Below, in pieces: positions 9,901-17,329 of a DNA stretch of 64,000 nt. Location: assembly GCA_963829725.1 (NCBI GenBank), contig CAWHJW010000002.1:215301-279300 (forward strand), written 5' to 3'. Every line of letters begins with the position of its first letter. Position 1 is the stretch's first letter. A model generated the notes under the pieces. That model saw only the letters and a list, made by a program, of their open reading frames with translations. It ran no database searches and was not told the DNA's origin. The stretch is from RYN-230 sp963829725 (GTDB lineage: Bacteria; Actinomycetota; Actinomycetes; Streptosporangiales; Streptosporangiaceae). Both the position numbers and the translations under genes were made by a program.

Positions 9901-10263
9901 CTGAAAGACATCGGCGTTCAGCTCGCGATGAATGGCTTCCGCACTGGGCACTTGTCGCTGAATTACTTGCGGGAGCTGCCGATTGATGTACTCAAGATAG
10001 AAAAGTCTTTCGTGGATGGCATCGTGGTCTCCACACAGCGAGGCGACCTCACCGAGATCATCATCCGGATCGCCAAATCGCTCGGCATGTCGATCATCGC
10101 CTCGGGAATCGAGACTGAGGCGCAACGGGATCTGCTGATCTCGATGGGCTGCCCGTTCGGCCAGGGGTTCCTGATGTCGCGGCCGCTGGGCCCAGACGCG
10201 GCGGAGGCGCTGGTCCGGGTCGGCCGCAGGCTGGCACACAGGCTTCCAGTCGGGGTCCGCTAG
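6940..10263 (+). CDS. Membrane PAS-GGDEF-EAL c-di-GMP signalling protein, EAL degenerate
   Basis: 1,107 aa from ATG 6940. The N-terminus before residue ~65 is low quality, so an in-frame ATG at 7036 or a later GTG may be the true start. About eight membrane helices occupy residues 65-350, followed by a GAF-like region, a PAS domain (~544-660), GGDEF and EAL. The GGDEF signature is GSDEF at 747-751 with other cyclase residues present (DIDDFRIVNETLGYDAGDELL). The EAL domain begins EALVRW (875-880), but the DDFGTG loop reads NGFRTG at 998-1003, so the two metal-binding Asp are gone, and LKID is LKIE. It is probably a cyclase with a c-di-GMP-sensing, inactive EAL. Confidence 0.9.
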   Translation: MAVTDAQACGPSRPASPGRIICRARCGAGQHLMTGSSHASRTRGGSSARPGPDGVPGVVGLASWRWITAGYVTGMALLFGVFCLVPGLRLATWGLIGLGGALAVILGVVVNRPARAAPWLLLAAATLFLAAGQLPRANTQASHGNLALPSPLVLFGCLAAYPLCAAAVLIFITSRTTKRGRQRSLLDALTVTVTLFLLGWTYLIFPFMNDDGLPRLVKAFAISLAFGDLLVLTVLVWLMAPSGWRTRPGQLLALGTLGLLASDVFIGQRYLYDSLHIAAAAELGWVVCFVAWGAAALHPAMAEFARPVALRHTMISPVRKPVQVLVSLIISGVLLVYSGAKGLSETGVIAGGAAILYGVAAWRLWAVSSSLRRAQATMLALRQAGVSILAAGTMEEAAHEVRATTAWLTGPKPHHPAVLAVRQGGLLHALGDPPGAPPVQVDLPDKVAKDWLSLLTESESGLRPMLVSGQRAAGDLAAHDSVLLCPLALPDRPSGDPLVGLLAVFGRETQLTGLSETMEILAQWMALVIERVLLSREVTQRKSEAYFQTLVHDSSDVILILDDDDRIRYATPSASTIFGDATVEGSLLPDLLQPEEWDDIASVLARMRDGAGESEERDWRITCRDDAYLETQVRYSDLRNDPTVGGIVLTLRDVTAQRELEHELKYQAFHDPLTGLPNRYLFRERAEQATAQARARGTIVAVLLIDIDDFRIVNETLGYDAGDELLVAAASRLSAVTGGAGTTSRVGSDEFVLVLEDLTDGAGADTMAAALVRAFTEPFTLTTGSVTTTITIGVATTEDGASLFEVINRAKLVLTGAKAAGKRQWSRYKPVRDVADADKRRDLRAALDTAVASSAFTLAYQPIVTLTSGEVVGFEALVRWPRPERGVLYPDQFLGLAEETGQIVPLGSWVLERATADTARWQREMPRQPPLYVSVNISARQFRDPGFVSCVRRVLASSGLPPSSLQLEFMESLLLYRDEQVRTNLDELKDIGVQLAMNGFRTGHLSLNYLRELPIDVLKIEKSFVDGIVVSTQRGDLTEIIIRIAKSLGMSIIASGIETEAQRDLLISMGCPFGQGFLMSRPLGPDAAEALVRVGRRLAHRLPVGVR

Positions 10264-10670
10264 CTGAACGACGGGTACAGGGCGGCGAGCGGCACCCGCC
10301 GTTCCTGGCCCGCTTGCGGTCACCTTGACCCAGCCGCGGTGGATGTCTACGAACGGCTAGCTGGTGTGGATACTGCCCCAGGCCACGCGGGTGCTGTGCT
10401 CACTGTGAGAGCTGCCATTAAAGCCACGGATCTCGAAATCTTCCAGATGGCTAAGTGGTTTGCAGCCTGCTGCTGCGGATATGCACATAAAGAGTGCGCT
10501 GCCCGGAAGGCGTAGCGCCGCCACAGGTAAGGACGGGGTCTGACGAAACGATGCACGAGGGAAGTTAACTTCGGGGCAGCAGAGGAGGTGATTGGGGTCT
10601 TCGAGTCTGGTAGAGATGATCGACCAGACTCTGATCATAAAGCACTCGTCTTGTCGAGGGAGATTAGCGA
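10264..10670. other. Intergenic, no supported gene
   Basis: About 400 bp between the GGDEF/EAL gene and the coiled-coil gene. On the minus strand a short stretch reads VPLAALYPSFS before a stop at 10262-10264, but no open frame continues upstream of it, so it may be a remnant. No RNA structure or operator was recognised. Confidence 0.4.
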
Positions 10671-11234
10671 ATGGCGCTTCTAGAGGAAATGCGGGTTCTC
10701 GTGGGCGATCTTGAGCTGGCTGCCTCGCGCCGTGCCGGGGAAGAGCGCGAGCGGCAGGAGGCTGCCGCGCAGGACGCCCGTGAGCGTGCCAGGGAAGGAC
10801 GTGAGCGGCAGGAGGCTGCCGCGCAGGACGCCCGTGAGCGTGCGGCAAGGACAGCCAGCCGCCGGATCGAGGTCGGGGAGACGCTGAACGGGTTTCACCA
10901 ACAGCGCGCCACGGTGACGTGGGGCGCCGGTGGGCGTGGGGCGGGCATAGCCGGCCTGCGGGGCGCGCTAAGCGGGGGTCACCGGGATCGTGATGCGCAG
11001 GATGCCGCTGAGCGTGCGGCGAGCATAGCCGGACTGCCAAACGAGGTCGCGGAGATGCTGAGCGGTTTTCACCAGGACCGTCTCGTGCAATCTGCGTGGG
11101 ACGCCCTCGGGCGCGTGGAGGATGAGCGTGATCGGCAGGCGACTGCGGCGCAGGACGCCCGTGAGCGTACGGCGGAGATCCTCGGGTTTAGGGGGATCTG
11201 GAGCGATCACGCCGCCACGATGGGAAGCGTCTGA
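10671..11234 (+). CDS. Coiled-coil repeat protein of unknown function
   Basis: 187 aa, dominated by Ala, Glu, Arg and Gln. An 18-residue unit (ERQEAAAQDARERAREGR) is tandemly duplicated at residues ~27-62, with a third diverged copy near 155-170 (DRQATAAQDARERTAEIL). Between them a second motif occurs twice: VGETLNGFHQQRA and VAEMLSGFHQDRL. The heptad-like pattern and absence of hydrophobic segments suggest a soluble helical rod. The repeat-plus-FHQ layout resembles gas-vesicle GvpC in style, but no gvp genes are nearby and I do not assign it. A 41-bp DNA repeat with 54-bp period underlies the protein repeat. Confidence 0.55.
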   Translation: MALLEEMRVLVGDLELAASRRAGEERERQEAAAQDARERAREGRERQEAAAQDARERAARTASRRIEVGETLNGFHQQRATVTWGAGGRGAGIAGLRGALSGGHRDRDAQDAAERAASIAGLPNEVAEMLSGFHQDRLVQSAWDALGRVEDERDRQATAAQDARERTAEILGFRGIWSDHAATMGSV

Positions 11235-11277
11235 TGAGTTTCCCATAATGGGGCGTACACGCTTCCTTCACACCGGC

Positions 11278-12183
11278 CTAGGCCGGGCCGAGCACGGCGC
11301 GGAGCGTCCGCTCCCCCATGGCGGCCAGTTCCGGGTTGTCGGCCGAGTGGGCCACGAACACCAGTCCCAGCACGAGGGCCCAGCCCCGGGCCCGGTCCCA
11401 CAGGGAGCCGCCGGGCGCTCCGTGCTGGCTCGCGGCCGCATAGGCGGCCCTGAACGCCTCATGGCACTCGGCGGGCAGCAGCATCCAGGCCACCGACAGG
11501 TCGGTGGCCGGATCGCCCGCGGTAATGTCCCCGAAGTCGATTACCCCGCTGAGGCGCCCATGACGGACCAGGATGTTGCCGGGGTGCAGGTCGCCGTGCA
11601 GCCACACCGGCGGCCCCTCCCAGGCCCGCGCGGCCAGCGCCGCCTCCCAGGCGGCGAGCAGCGCCGCACGGCCGGCCCGGCCCGCCGCGGCGTCCAGGTT
11701 CTGGATCACCGTCTCGTGGCGCTGGGCGAGCGGGATGCCACGGCTGGGGTTGGCCGGAGCATCGGGCGGGGCAGGCGCGTGCAGGGCAGCCAGGAACCCG
11801 CCCAGGCAGGCGGCGGCGTCCTGCAGGTCTGCCGGCGGCTCGAGCCAGGCCGCCCGCCCGGGCAGGAACCCCACGATGCTCCACGGCCACGGGTAGCCCG
11901 GGCCGGGCTGCCCGGCCCGCACCGGCGCGGGAACCGGCAGCGGGAGCCGGGGGGCGAGCACCGGCAGCCACCTCAGCTCGTGCCTGATCAGCTGGACCGC
12001 CGCGGCCCGCCGTGGTAGCCGGGCGATGAGGTCCGGGCCGATGCGGCACAGGACGTTGTCCCAGCCGTTGGCCAGCACGGTGACCGGCAGCTGAGCCAGA
12101 TCGGGATGCTGGGCGGCCAGCAGTCGCCGTACCAGCCCGGCGGAGACGTCCACCTCCGCAGCCGGCATCGGGCGGGGGCTCAT
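11278..12183 (-). CDS. Aminoglycoside phosphotransferase family protein
   Basis: 301 aa with the APH fold. The N-lobe shows GWDNVLCRIG and a LIARLPRRAAAVQLI strand; the catalytic loop is WLHGDLHPGNILV and the metal loop is GVIDFGDITAGDPATDLSVAW. Lengths and motifs match the actinobacterial APH(3'')-like group. Many members phosphorylate unknown small molecules, so antibiotic resistance should not be inferred from the fold alone. It is convergent with the coiled-coil gene. Confidence 0.88.
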   Translation of the reverse strand: MSPRPMPAAEVDVSAGLVRRLLAAQHPDLAQLPVTVLANGWDNVLCRIGPDLIARLPRRAAAVQLIRHELRWLPVLAPRLPLPVPAPVRAGQPGPGYPWPWSIVGFLPGRAAWLEPPADLQDAAACLGGFLAALHAPAPPDAPANPSRGIPLAQRHETVIQNLDAAAGRAGRAALLAAWEAALAARAWEGPPVWLHGDLHPGNILVRHGRLSGVIDFGDITAGDPATDLSVAWMLLPAECHEAFRAAYAAASQHGAPGGSLWDRARGWALVLGLVFVAHSADNPELAAMGERTLRAVLGPA

Positions 12184-12351
12184 GGTCCGACCCTAGCCCG
12201 GCCGGCCCGGCCCGGCAGGCGGCCGCACGTGGGCGGGCAGGCGCCTGCGCCCGGCGGCCCGGACCGGTTCACCGCCGGCGCCATTTTCCAGGTTTCTGGC
12301 AACCGCGGCTGACATGGGCTGGCGGGCCCCGCGCTCGCCTACTGTGATGCC

Positions 12352-13182
12352 ATGCCATCGCTGTCCGAACTGCTTGCCCGGTGGCGCGACGACCTGGCGG
12401 CCTGGGCCATCCCCGGGCACATCACCGAGGCAGTGAGTGACTCGCCGTGGGTGCTACCCCGGCAGGTGTTCGCCCGCCGGGCCGACCGGCTGCGCCGCGC
12501 CCCGGCCGGGCCGTCCTACGAACGTGAGTGCACGGCGCTCGATCCGCCGGGCACCGTGCTCGACGTGGGCGCGGGCGCCGGGGCCGCCTCTCTGCCGCTG
12601 GCCGCACGGGCCACCGGGCTGGCCGCCCTGGACTCCGACCCGGAGATGCTGGACCTGCTGGCCGGGCGGGCCCGCGCCGCCGGCAGGCTGGCCACCCTGA
12701 TCTACGGCCGCTGGCCGGACATGGCCGCCGAGACCCCCACCGCGGACCTGGTGACCTGCCATCACGTGCTCTACAACGCACCGGATCTGGGCCCGTTCAT
12801 CGAGGCGCTGACCGGGCACGCGCGGCGCCAGGTGGTCGTCGAGATGACGGCAGCCCACCCGCTGGCGTCGCTCAACCCGTTGTGGCTGCACTTCCACGGG
12901 CTGCGCCGGCCGGAGGGACCCACGGCCGCCGACGTCCTCGCCATCCTGGACGCGATGGGGCTGCAGGCAGGGCACACTGAATGGAATCGCCCGGGTGAGG
13001 CGGATTACCCGACAATGAGGGAGCTAGTGGACGTGACCAGGCGCCGGCTGTGCCTGCCACCGGAACGCGCCGGCGAGGTGGAAGCGGTGCTCCGGGGACA
13101 CGGGCTGTGCGGTGATCAGCCTGCTGACCTTGGCACGTCCGGGCGTGCAGCGGTCACCATCTGGTGGGAGGGCGCGGCATGA
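12352..13182 (+). CDS. SAM-dependent methyltransferase (class I)
   Basis: 276 aa. Rossmann-fold motif I is VLDVGAGAGAASLPLA, followed by ALDSDPEMLDLL (acidic residue binding the ribose) and DLVTCHHVLYNAPDL at motif IV. The C-terminal region (WLHFHGLRRPEGPTAADVLAIL) is typical of Methyltransf_11-like actinobacterial proteins. The substrate is unknown. The stop overlaps the start of the LCP gene by 4 bp, so the two are probably translationally coupled. Confidence 0.88.
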   Translation: MPSLSELLARWRDDLAAWAIPGHITEAVSDSPWVLPRQVFARRADRLRRAPAGPSYERECTALDPPGTVLDVGAGAGAASLPLAARATGLAALDSDPEMLDLLAGRARAAGRLATLIYGRWPDMAAETPTADLVTCHHVLYNAPDLGPFIEALTGHARRQVVVEMTAAHPLASLNPLWLHFHGLRRPEGPTAADVLAILDAMGLQAGHTEWNRPGEADYPTMRELVDVTRRRLCLPPERAGEVEAVLRGHGLCGDQPADLGTSGRAAVTIWWEGAA

Positions 13183-14411
13183 GCGACTTGTCAGACAGCT
13201 GGTTCCGTGAACCGGCGCCGCGGCCGTCCCAGCAGGCGCCGTCCGGGCGCGGGTATCCGGGCGCCAGCGAGCCGACCGAGAGCCTGTCGGCGGGCGGCTA
13301 CCCGGGAGCGAGCACCTGGCCGGAGCAGCCCCCGGTGCGCGCCGGGCAGGGCGGGCGGAACGCCGGGCCCGGTTACTCCGGGCGGGGTTCCTCGGGGCGG
13401 GGTTCCTCGGGGCGGGGTTCCTCGGGCGGCCGCGGCCGCCGGTGGCTGCGGCCCCGCCGGGTCCTGGGCATCATCGCCCTGCTGGTCGTGGTCATCCTGA
13501 TCTTCACCGGCGCGATGTACTTCTACCTGAACTCCAAGCTGACCCGGGCCAACGTGCTGGTCAACTACGCCGGGCGGCCGGTGGCCGGGGCCGGGGCGAA
13601 CTGGCTGATCACCGGGGACGACAGCCGCCAGGGACTGACCCCGCAGCAGCAGCGCGAGCTGGCCACCGGGAAGGCCAGTTCCATCACCGGCGCACGCTCG
13701 GACACCATCATGCTGCTGCACATACCGTCCAACGGCCTGCCGCCCGTCCTGATCAGCATCCCGCGTGACTCGTACGTGAAGATCCCCGGCTACGGCATGA
13801 ACAAGATCAACGCTGCCTTCGCCTTCGGCGGCCCCAAGCTGCTCGCGGAGACTCTGCAGAACGCCACCGGGCTGCAGATCAATCACTACATGGGCATCGG
13901 GTTCGGCGGCCTGGTCCACGTGGTGGACGCGGTCGGCGGGGTGCGGATGTGCATCCCGCGCAACCTGAACGACCCCGCCTCGGGGCTGCACCTGAAGAAG
14001 GGCTGCCAGACCCTGGACGGCGCCCAGGCGCTCGGCTTCGTCCGCACCCGCCACCTGTTCGCCACCCAGGACCTGCAGCGCGAGCAGGACCAGCGGGCGT
14101 TCATGAAGGCGCTGCTGAGCAAGATGACCAGCACGGGGAACCTGATCAACCCGTTCGCGGTCATCCCGGCGACGGTCGGCGCGGCGGACGCGCTCACGGT
14201 GGACAGCGGGACGCAGCTGTACCAGCTGGCCCAGGTCGCCTTCGCGCTCCGGCACCCGGAGAGCACCACCATGCCGATTGGCAGTGAGCCGCAGCTGGCC
14301 GTGGGTGACGTGGTGATCTGGAACCAGGCCGAGGCACAGCAGCTATTCAACGCGCTGAAGAACGACCAGGCGGTGCCCAAGAACCTGATCACCGGCGCGC
14401 GGGCCGGCTAG
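13179..14411 (+). CDS. LCP (LytR-CpsA-Psr) family cell-wall glycopolymer ligase
   Basis: 410 aa from the ATGA overlap at 13179, chosen because GGAGGG lies about 10 nt upstream; an ATG five codons earlier would be inside the methyltransferase. Layout: a disordered cytosolic tail with GYPGAS repeats and a tandem GRGSS repeat, one membrane helix (VLGIIALLVVVILIFTGAMYF), then an extracellular LCP domain with LITGDDSRQG, ARSDTIMLLHI, ISIPRDSYVKIPG, KINAAFAFGG and GFVRTRH. The conserved Asp and Arg residues that bind the lipid pyrophosphate are present. The family attaches secondary polymers such as arabinogalactan or teichoic acid to peptidoglycan. Confidence 0.93.
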   Translation: MSDLSDSWFREPAPRPSQQAPSGRGYPGASEPTESLSAGGYPGASTWPEQPPVRAGQGGRNAGPGYSGRGSSGRGSSGRGSSGGRGRRWLRPRRVLGIIALLVVVILIFTGAMYFYLNSKLTRANVLVNYAGRPVAGAGANWLITGDDSRQGLTPQQQRELATGKASSITGARSDTIMLLHIPSNGLPPVLISIPRDSYVKIPGYGMNKINAAFAFGGPKLLAETLQNATGLQINHYMGIGFGGLVHVVDAVGGVRMCIPRNLNDPASGLHLKKGCQTLDGAQALGFVRTRHLFATQDLQREQDQRAFMKALLSKMTSTGNLINPFAVIPATVGAADALTVDSGTQLYQLAQVAFALRHPESTTMPIGSEPQLAVGDVVIWNQAEAQQLFNALKNDQAVPKNLITGARAG

Positions 14412-14578
14412 CGGCGCTAGCCTGCCGGCGGCAGCTGCCCGGCGGCCGAAATTGACCGGCCGCCGGCTCAGATTGCACGCGCGCCGAGTGTGACATTTGG
14501 GACTCTTGCGCTTATCGTGCCCGCCTCCGTACCATGCGTCGCATCCCATACCGCTGGTAGCGTGGCCGGAGGTCAGTT

Positions 14579-14812
14579 TTGAGGACCGGCAGTATCCCCA
14601 GCATGAGCCGCCCGCACGGCTTGTCCCTGCGCGAGGCGGAGATCATGACCCTGATCGCGGCGGGTCACTCCAATGGCGAGATCGCCTCGCAGCTCGTGCT
14701 GGCCGAAAAGACGGTAAAGAACCACGTGAACCGCATTTATGCCAAGCTGGGCGCGCAGTCGCGCGCGGCCGCGATCTCCCGCTGGGGCGACGCTGGCACC
14801 GGCATGAGCTGA
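14579..14812 (+). CDS. Small LuxR-type HTH protein
   Basis: 77 aa from a TTG at 14579 with GGAGG upstream; an ATG at 14603 is the alternative. Nearly the whole protein is one LuxR C-terminal HTH: LSLREAEIMTLIAAGHSNGEIA, then VLAEKTVKNHVNRIYAKLG. There is no receiver or other sensor domain, so it is either a stand-alone GerE-like regulator or a fragment of a larger NarL-type regulator. It lies just upstream of a two-component operon on the same strand. Confidence 0.75.
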   Translation: MRTGSIPSMSRPHGLSLREAEIMTLIAAGHSNGEIASQLVLAEKTVKNHVNRIYAKLGAQSRAAAISRWGDAGTGMS

Positions 14813-14869
14813 CCCCCGGCTGGCCTGCGGCTGGAACTTGTGTGACCATGAGATCAAGCCCAGGGGGTT

Positions 14870-14886
14870 TTCAGGAAATCTTCAGG
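14870..14886 (+). promoter_or_regulatory. Candidate response-regulator box (direct repeat)
   Basis: TTCAGG occurs at 14870-14875 and 14881-14886, an 11-bp period typical of tandem OmpR-family binding half-sites. It lies 14 bp before the start of the response-regulator gene, suggesting autoregulation. This is inference from spacing alone. Confidence 0.45.
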
Positions 14887-14899
14887 TTGACTCCGGAAG

Positions 14900-15631
14900 A
14901 TGCAGGTCATGACCATGCCGCAGGTGAGTGGGCGGACCCAGGCGGCTGCCCGGCTGCTCGTCGTCGAAGACGAGCCCAATATTCTGGAACTGCTGTCCGC
15001 CAGCCTCCGCTACGCGGGGTTTGACGTGCTCACCGCCACCGGCGGTACCGAGGCGGTACAGGCAGCGCAGCGCCACCGGCCCGACCTGATCGTGCTCGAC
15101 GTGATGCTGCCGGACATGGACGGCTTCGATGTGGTCCGGCGGCTGCGGGGCGGCGGCGCGCGGATCCCCGTGGTGTTCCTCACGGCCCGGGACGCCACCG
15201 AGGACAAGATCCGCGGCCTGACCCTGGGCGGCGACGACTACGTGACCAAGCCGTTCAGCCTGGAGGAGGTCATCGCCCGGATCCGCGCGGTGCTGCGCCG
15301 GACGCACGGCGACGGCGCGGAGCCCACCCCCCGGCTCAAGTTCGCCGACCTGGAACTGGACGAGGAGAGCCACGAGGTGTGGCGGGCGGGCCAGCCCATC
15401 CAGCTGTCCCCGACCGAGTTCAAGCTGCTCCGGTACTTCATGGGCAACGCCAACCGGGTGCTGTCCAAGATGCAGATCCTGGACCACGTCTGGGACTACG
15501 ACTTCCGCGGTGACACCGGGATCGTGGAGTCCTACGTGTCCGTGCTGCGCCGCAAGGTGGACACCGCCGAGCCCCGCCTCATCCACACCCTGCGCGGAGT
15601 CGGCTACGTGCTCCGCCTGCCCACCTCCTGA
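14900..15631 (+). CDS. OmpR/PhoB-family response regulator
   Basis: 243 aa. Receiver domain with the acidic pocket Glu23/Asp24, phospho-acceptor Asp67 in LIVLDVMLPDMDGFD, the Thr/Ala switch in FLTARDATEDK and Lys in YVTKPFS. The C-terminal winged helix reads LSPTEFKLLRYFMGNANRVLSK and ends RGVGYVLRLP. Another ATG at 14909 is possible. Nine bp separate its stop from the histidine-kinase start, so they form an operon. Confidence 0.94.
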   Translation: MQVMTMPQVSGRTQAAARLLVVEDEPNILELLSASLRYAGFDVLTATGGTEAVQAAQRHRPDLIVLDVMLPDMDGFDVVRRLRGGGARIPVVFLTARDATEDKIRGLTLGGDDYVTKPFSLEEVIARIRAVLRRTHGDGAEPTPRLKFADLELDEESHEVWRAGQPIQLSPTEFKLLRYFMGNANRVLSKMQILDHVWDYDFRGDTGIVESYVSVLRRKVDTAEPRLIHTLRGVGYVLRLPTS

Positions 15632-15640
15632 CCGGCAGGC

Positions 15641-17329
15641 ATGACAGCGACGTCCCGGCCGCACCGCTCGTGGGAGAAGCTCCGCGGGCTGCCAGGGCAT
15701 ACCCCGCTGCGGGTCAAGATGCTCACCGCCCTTCTTTCCCTGGTCGCCATCGCCCTGATCTTCATCAGCGTCGTTGGCGTCGCCGTGTTCCGGAGCTACC
15801 AGCTCAATCGCGCCAACGACCAGGTCACCAACCTGTTCTGGAGCGAGATCAGCCTCCTCAAGAACCACCCCATGCACGGGCCGCCCAACTTCGTTGACCC
15901 ACTCGGCCCCTACCTGCTGGCCGTGGTGGCCCAGGGGTCCTCGCTCCAATCTCAAGCGGCACAGCAGGGATTCTCCTCGACAACATCCCTGCCGGATGTA
16001 CCGACGAGTGCATCGTGGCTGGCGGCCAACCAGAACAAAGTGGTCAACGTGCCAGCCATCTCCGGCGGGGACAACTGGCAGGTGATCACCACGAAGATCA
16101 CCATCACCACGAGCGACTTCCTCGGGCAGAGCAGCCAGTCCGCCACGCTGATCGCCGGCGTTGACCTTGGCGACATCAACGGGACAATCGGCCAGCTGTC
16201 CCGGATCGACGCGCTGGTCAGCCTGGCCATCATCCTGGCGCTCGCCGTCGTGGGCATCGCGATCGTCCGGAGCAGCCTGCGGCCGCTGAGGGACATCGAG
16301 CAGACCGCGGAGGCCATCGCGGCCGGTGACCTGTCCCGCCGGGTGCCCGACCGGGACCCGCACACCGAGGTGGGCCTGCTGGGCCGGTCGCTGAACACCA
16401 TGCTGGCCCAGATCGAGTCGTCCTTCGACGCCCGCAGCCGCTCCGAGGCGGCGGCCCGCCGGTCGGAAGAACGGATGCGCCAGTTCGTCGCGGACGCCTC
16501 GCACGAGCTGCGCACGCCGCTGACGGCCATGCGCGGCTACGCCGAGTACTACCGGCAGCGTGGCGGGATCCAGGACGAGGACGCGCCGGCCGCCAACGGC
16601 ACCCATGCCAACGGCGGGGGCCAGCTGAGCCGCGCCGACCTGGACCGGATCATGCAGCGGGTGGAGCAGGAATCGGCGCGGATGGGCGTGCTAGTCGAGG
16701 ACATGCTGCTGCTGGCCCGGCTGGACCAGCAGCGGCCCATCGAGCGGCGCCCCGTTCGACCTGCTCACCCTGGCCGCGGACGCGGTCCAGGACGCGCGGA
16801 TCATCGCCCCGGGCCGGGCGATCGACCTGAACGTGGGCTCGGCGGCCGCCTTCCTGGTGCTCGGCGACGAGGTGCGGCTGCGCCAGGTCATCGGCAACCT
16901 GATGAGCAACGCGCTGAGCCACACCCCGGACGGCACTGCCATCTCGCTGCGCATCCTGGCCGGCCCCGGCGGCCGGTGCCCTCCGTCGTGCTGGAGGTCG
17001 CCGACCAGGGCCCCGGGATGAGCCCCGAGCAGGCGGAACACGTCTTCGAGCGGTTCTACCGGGGCGACCAGGCGCGGACCAGGAAGGCCGGCGGCACGGG
17101 GCTGGGCCTGGCCATCGTGGCCGCCCTGGTCGCCGCGCACGGCGGCACCGTGACGCTGGACACGGCCCCCGGCCAGGGCGCGACCTTCCGGATCACCCTG
17201 CCACTCGCTCCCGAGGCGCAGCGCGACGATACCGACCAGGGCGCCGACGAGATCGGCGGCGATGACGAGCCCCGCTCTCCCGGCACAGCCCTGGCTGACC
17301 CGCCCCGGACGGGGCGTTCAGGCGGCTAG
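15641..17329 (+). CDS. Sensor histidine kinase (two compensating frameshifts)
   Basis: 562 codons open throughout, but the stretch 16750-16980 encodes nonsense in this frame. Around it are TM1 (MLTALLSLVAIALIFISVVG), an extracytoplasmic sensor of ~150 aa, TM2, HAMP (LRPLRDIEQTAEAIAAGDLS), HisKA with His288 in ADASHELRTPLTAM, and a C-terminal HATPase with GPGMSPEQAEHVFERFYRGD and GTGLGLAIV. The missing N-box (LRQVIGNLMSNALSHTPDG) is found one frame over, between a probable extra C in CCCC near 16750 and a missing G near 16975. With both corrected the kinase is complete. The 3' end overlaps the convergent fructosamine-kinase gene by 12 bp. Confidence 0.9.
   Translation: MTATSRPHRSWEKLRGLPGHTPLRVKMLTALLSLVAIALIFISVVGVAVFRSYQLNRANDQVTNLFWSEISLLKNHPMHGPPNFVDPLGPYLLAVVAQGSSLQSQAAQQGFSSTTSLPDVPTSASWLAANQNKVVNVPAISGGDNWQVITTKITITTSDFLGQSSQSATLIAGVDLGDINGTIGQLSRIDALVSLAIILALAVVGIAIVRSSLRPLRDIEQTAEAIAAGDLSRRVPDRDPHTEVGLLGRSLNTMLAQIESSFDARSRSEAAARRSEERMRQFVADASHELRTPLTAMRGYAEYYRQRGGIQDEDAPAANGTHANGGGQLSRADLDRIMQRVEQESARMGVLVEDMLLLARLDQQRPIERRPVRPAHPGRGRGPGRADHRPGPGDRPERGLGGRLPGARRRGAAAPGHRQPDEQRAEPHPGRHCHLAAHPGRPRRPVPSVVLEVADQGPGMSPEQAEHVFERFYRGDQARTRKAGGTGLGLAIVAALVAAHGGTVTLDTAPGQGATFRITLPLAPEAQRDDTDQGADEIGGDDEPRSPGTALADPPRTGRSGG

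Noticed and set aside
8656..10323. 555-codon open frame on the minus strand opposite the GGDEF/EAL gene
   Set aside because: It is the antisense of a clearly coding PAS-GGDEF-EAL frame; high GC leaves long empty frames open. No domains appear in it.
10740..10850. 41-bp direct repeat considered as a CRISPR or transposon end
   Set aside because: It is the in-frame DNA of an 18-aa protein repeat; no spacers or inverted ends.
10671..11234. GvpC gas-vesicle protein
   Set aside because: The repeat style is similar but length, period and lack of other gvp genes do not support it.
13378..13425. Three near-identical 15-bp repeats, considered as a CRISPR or regulatory array
   Set aside because: They encode GRGSS repeats in the cytosolic tail of the LCP protein and have no spacers.
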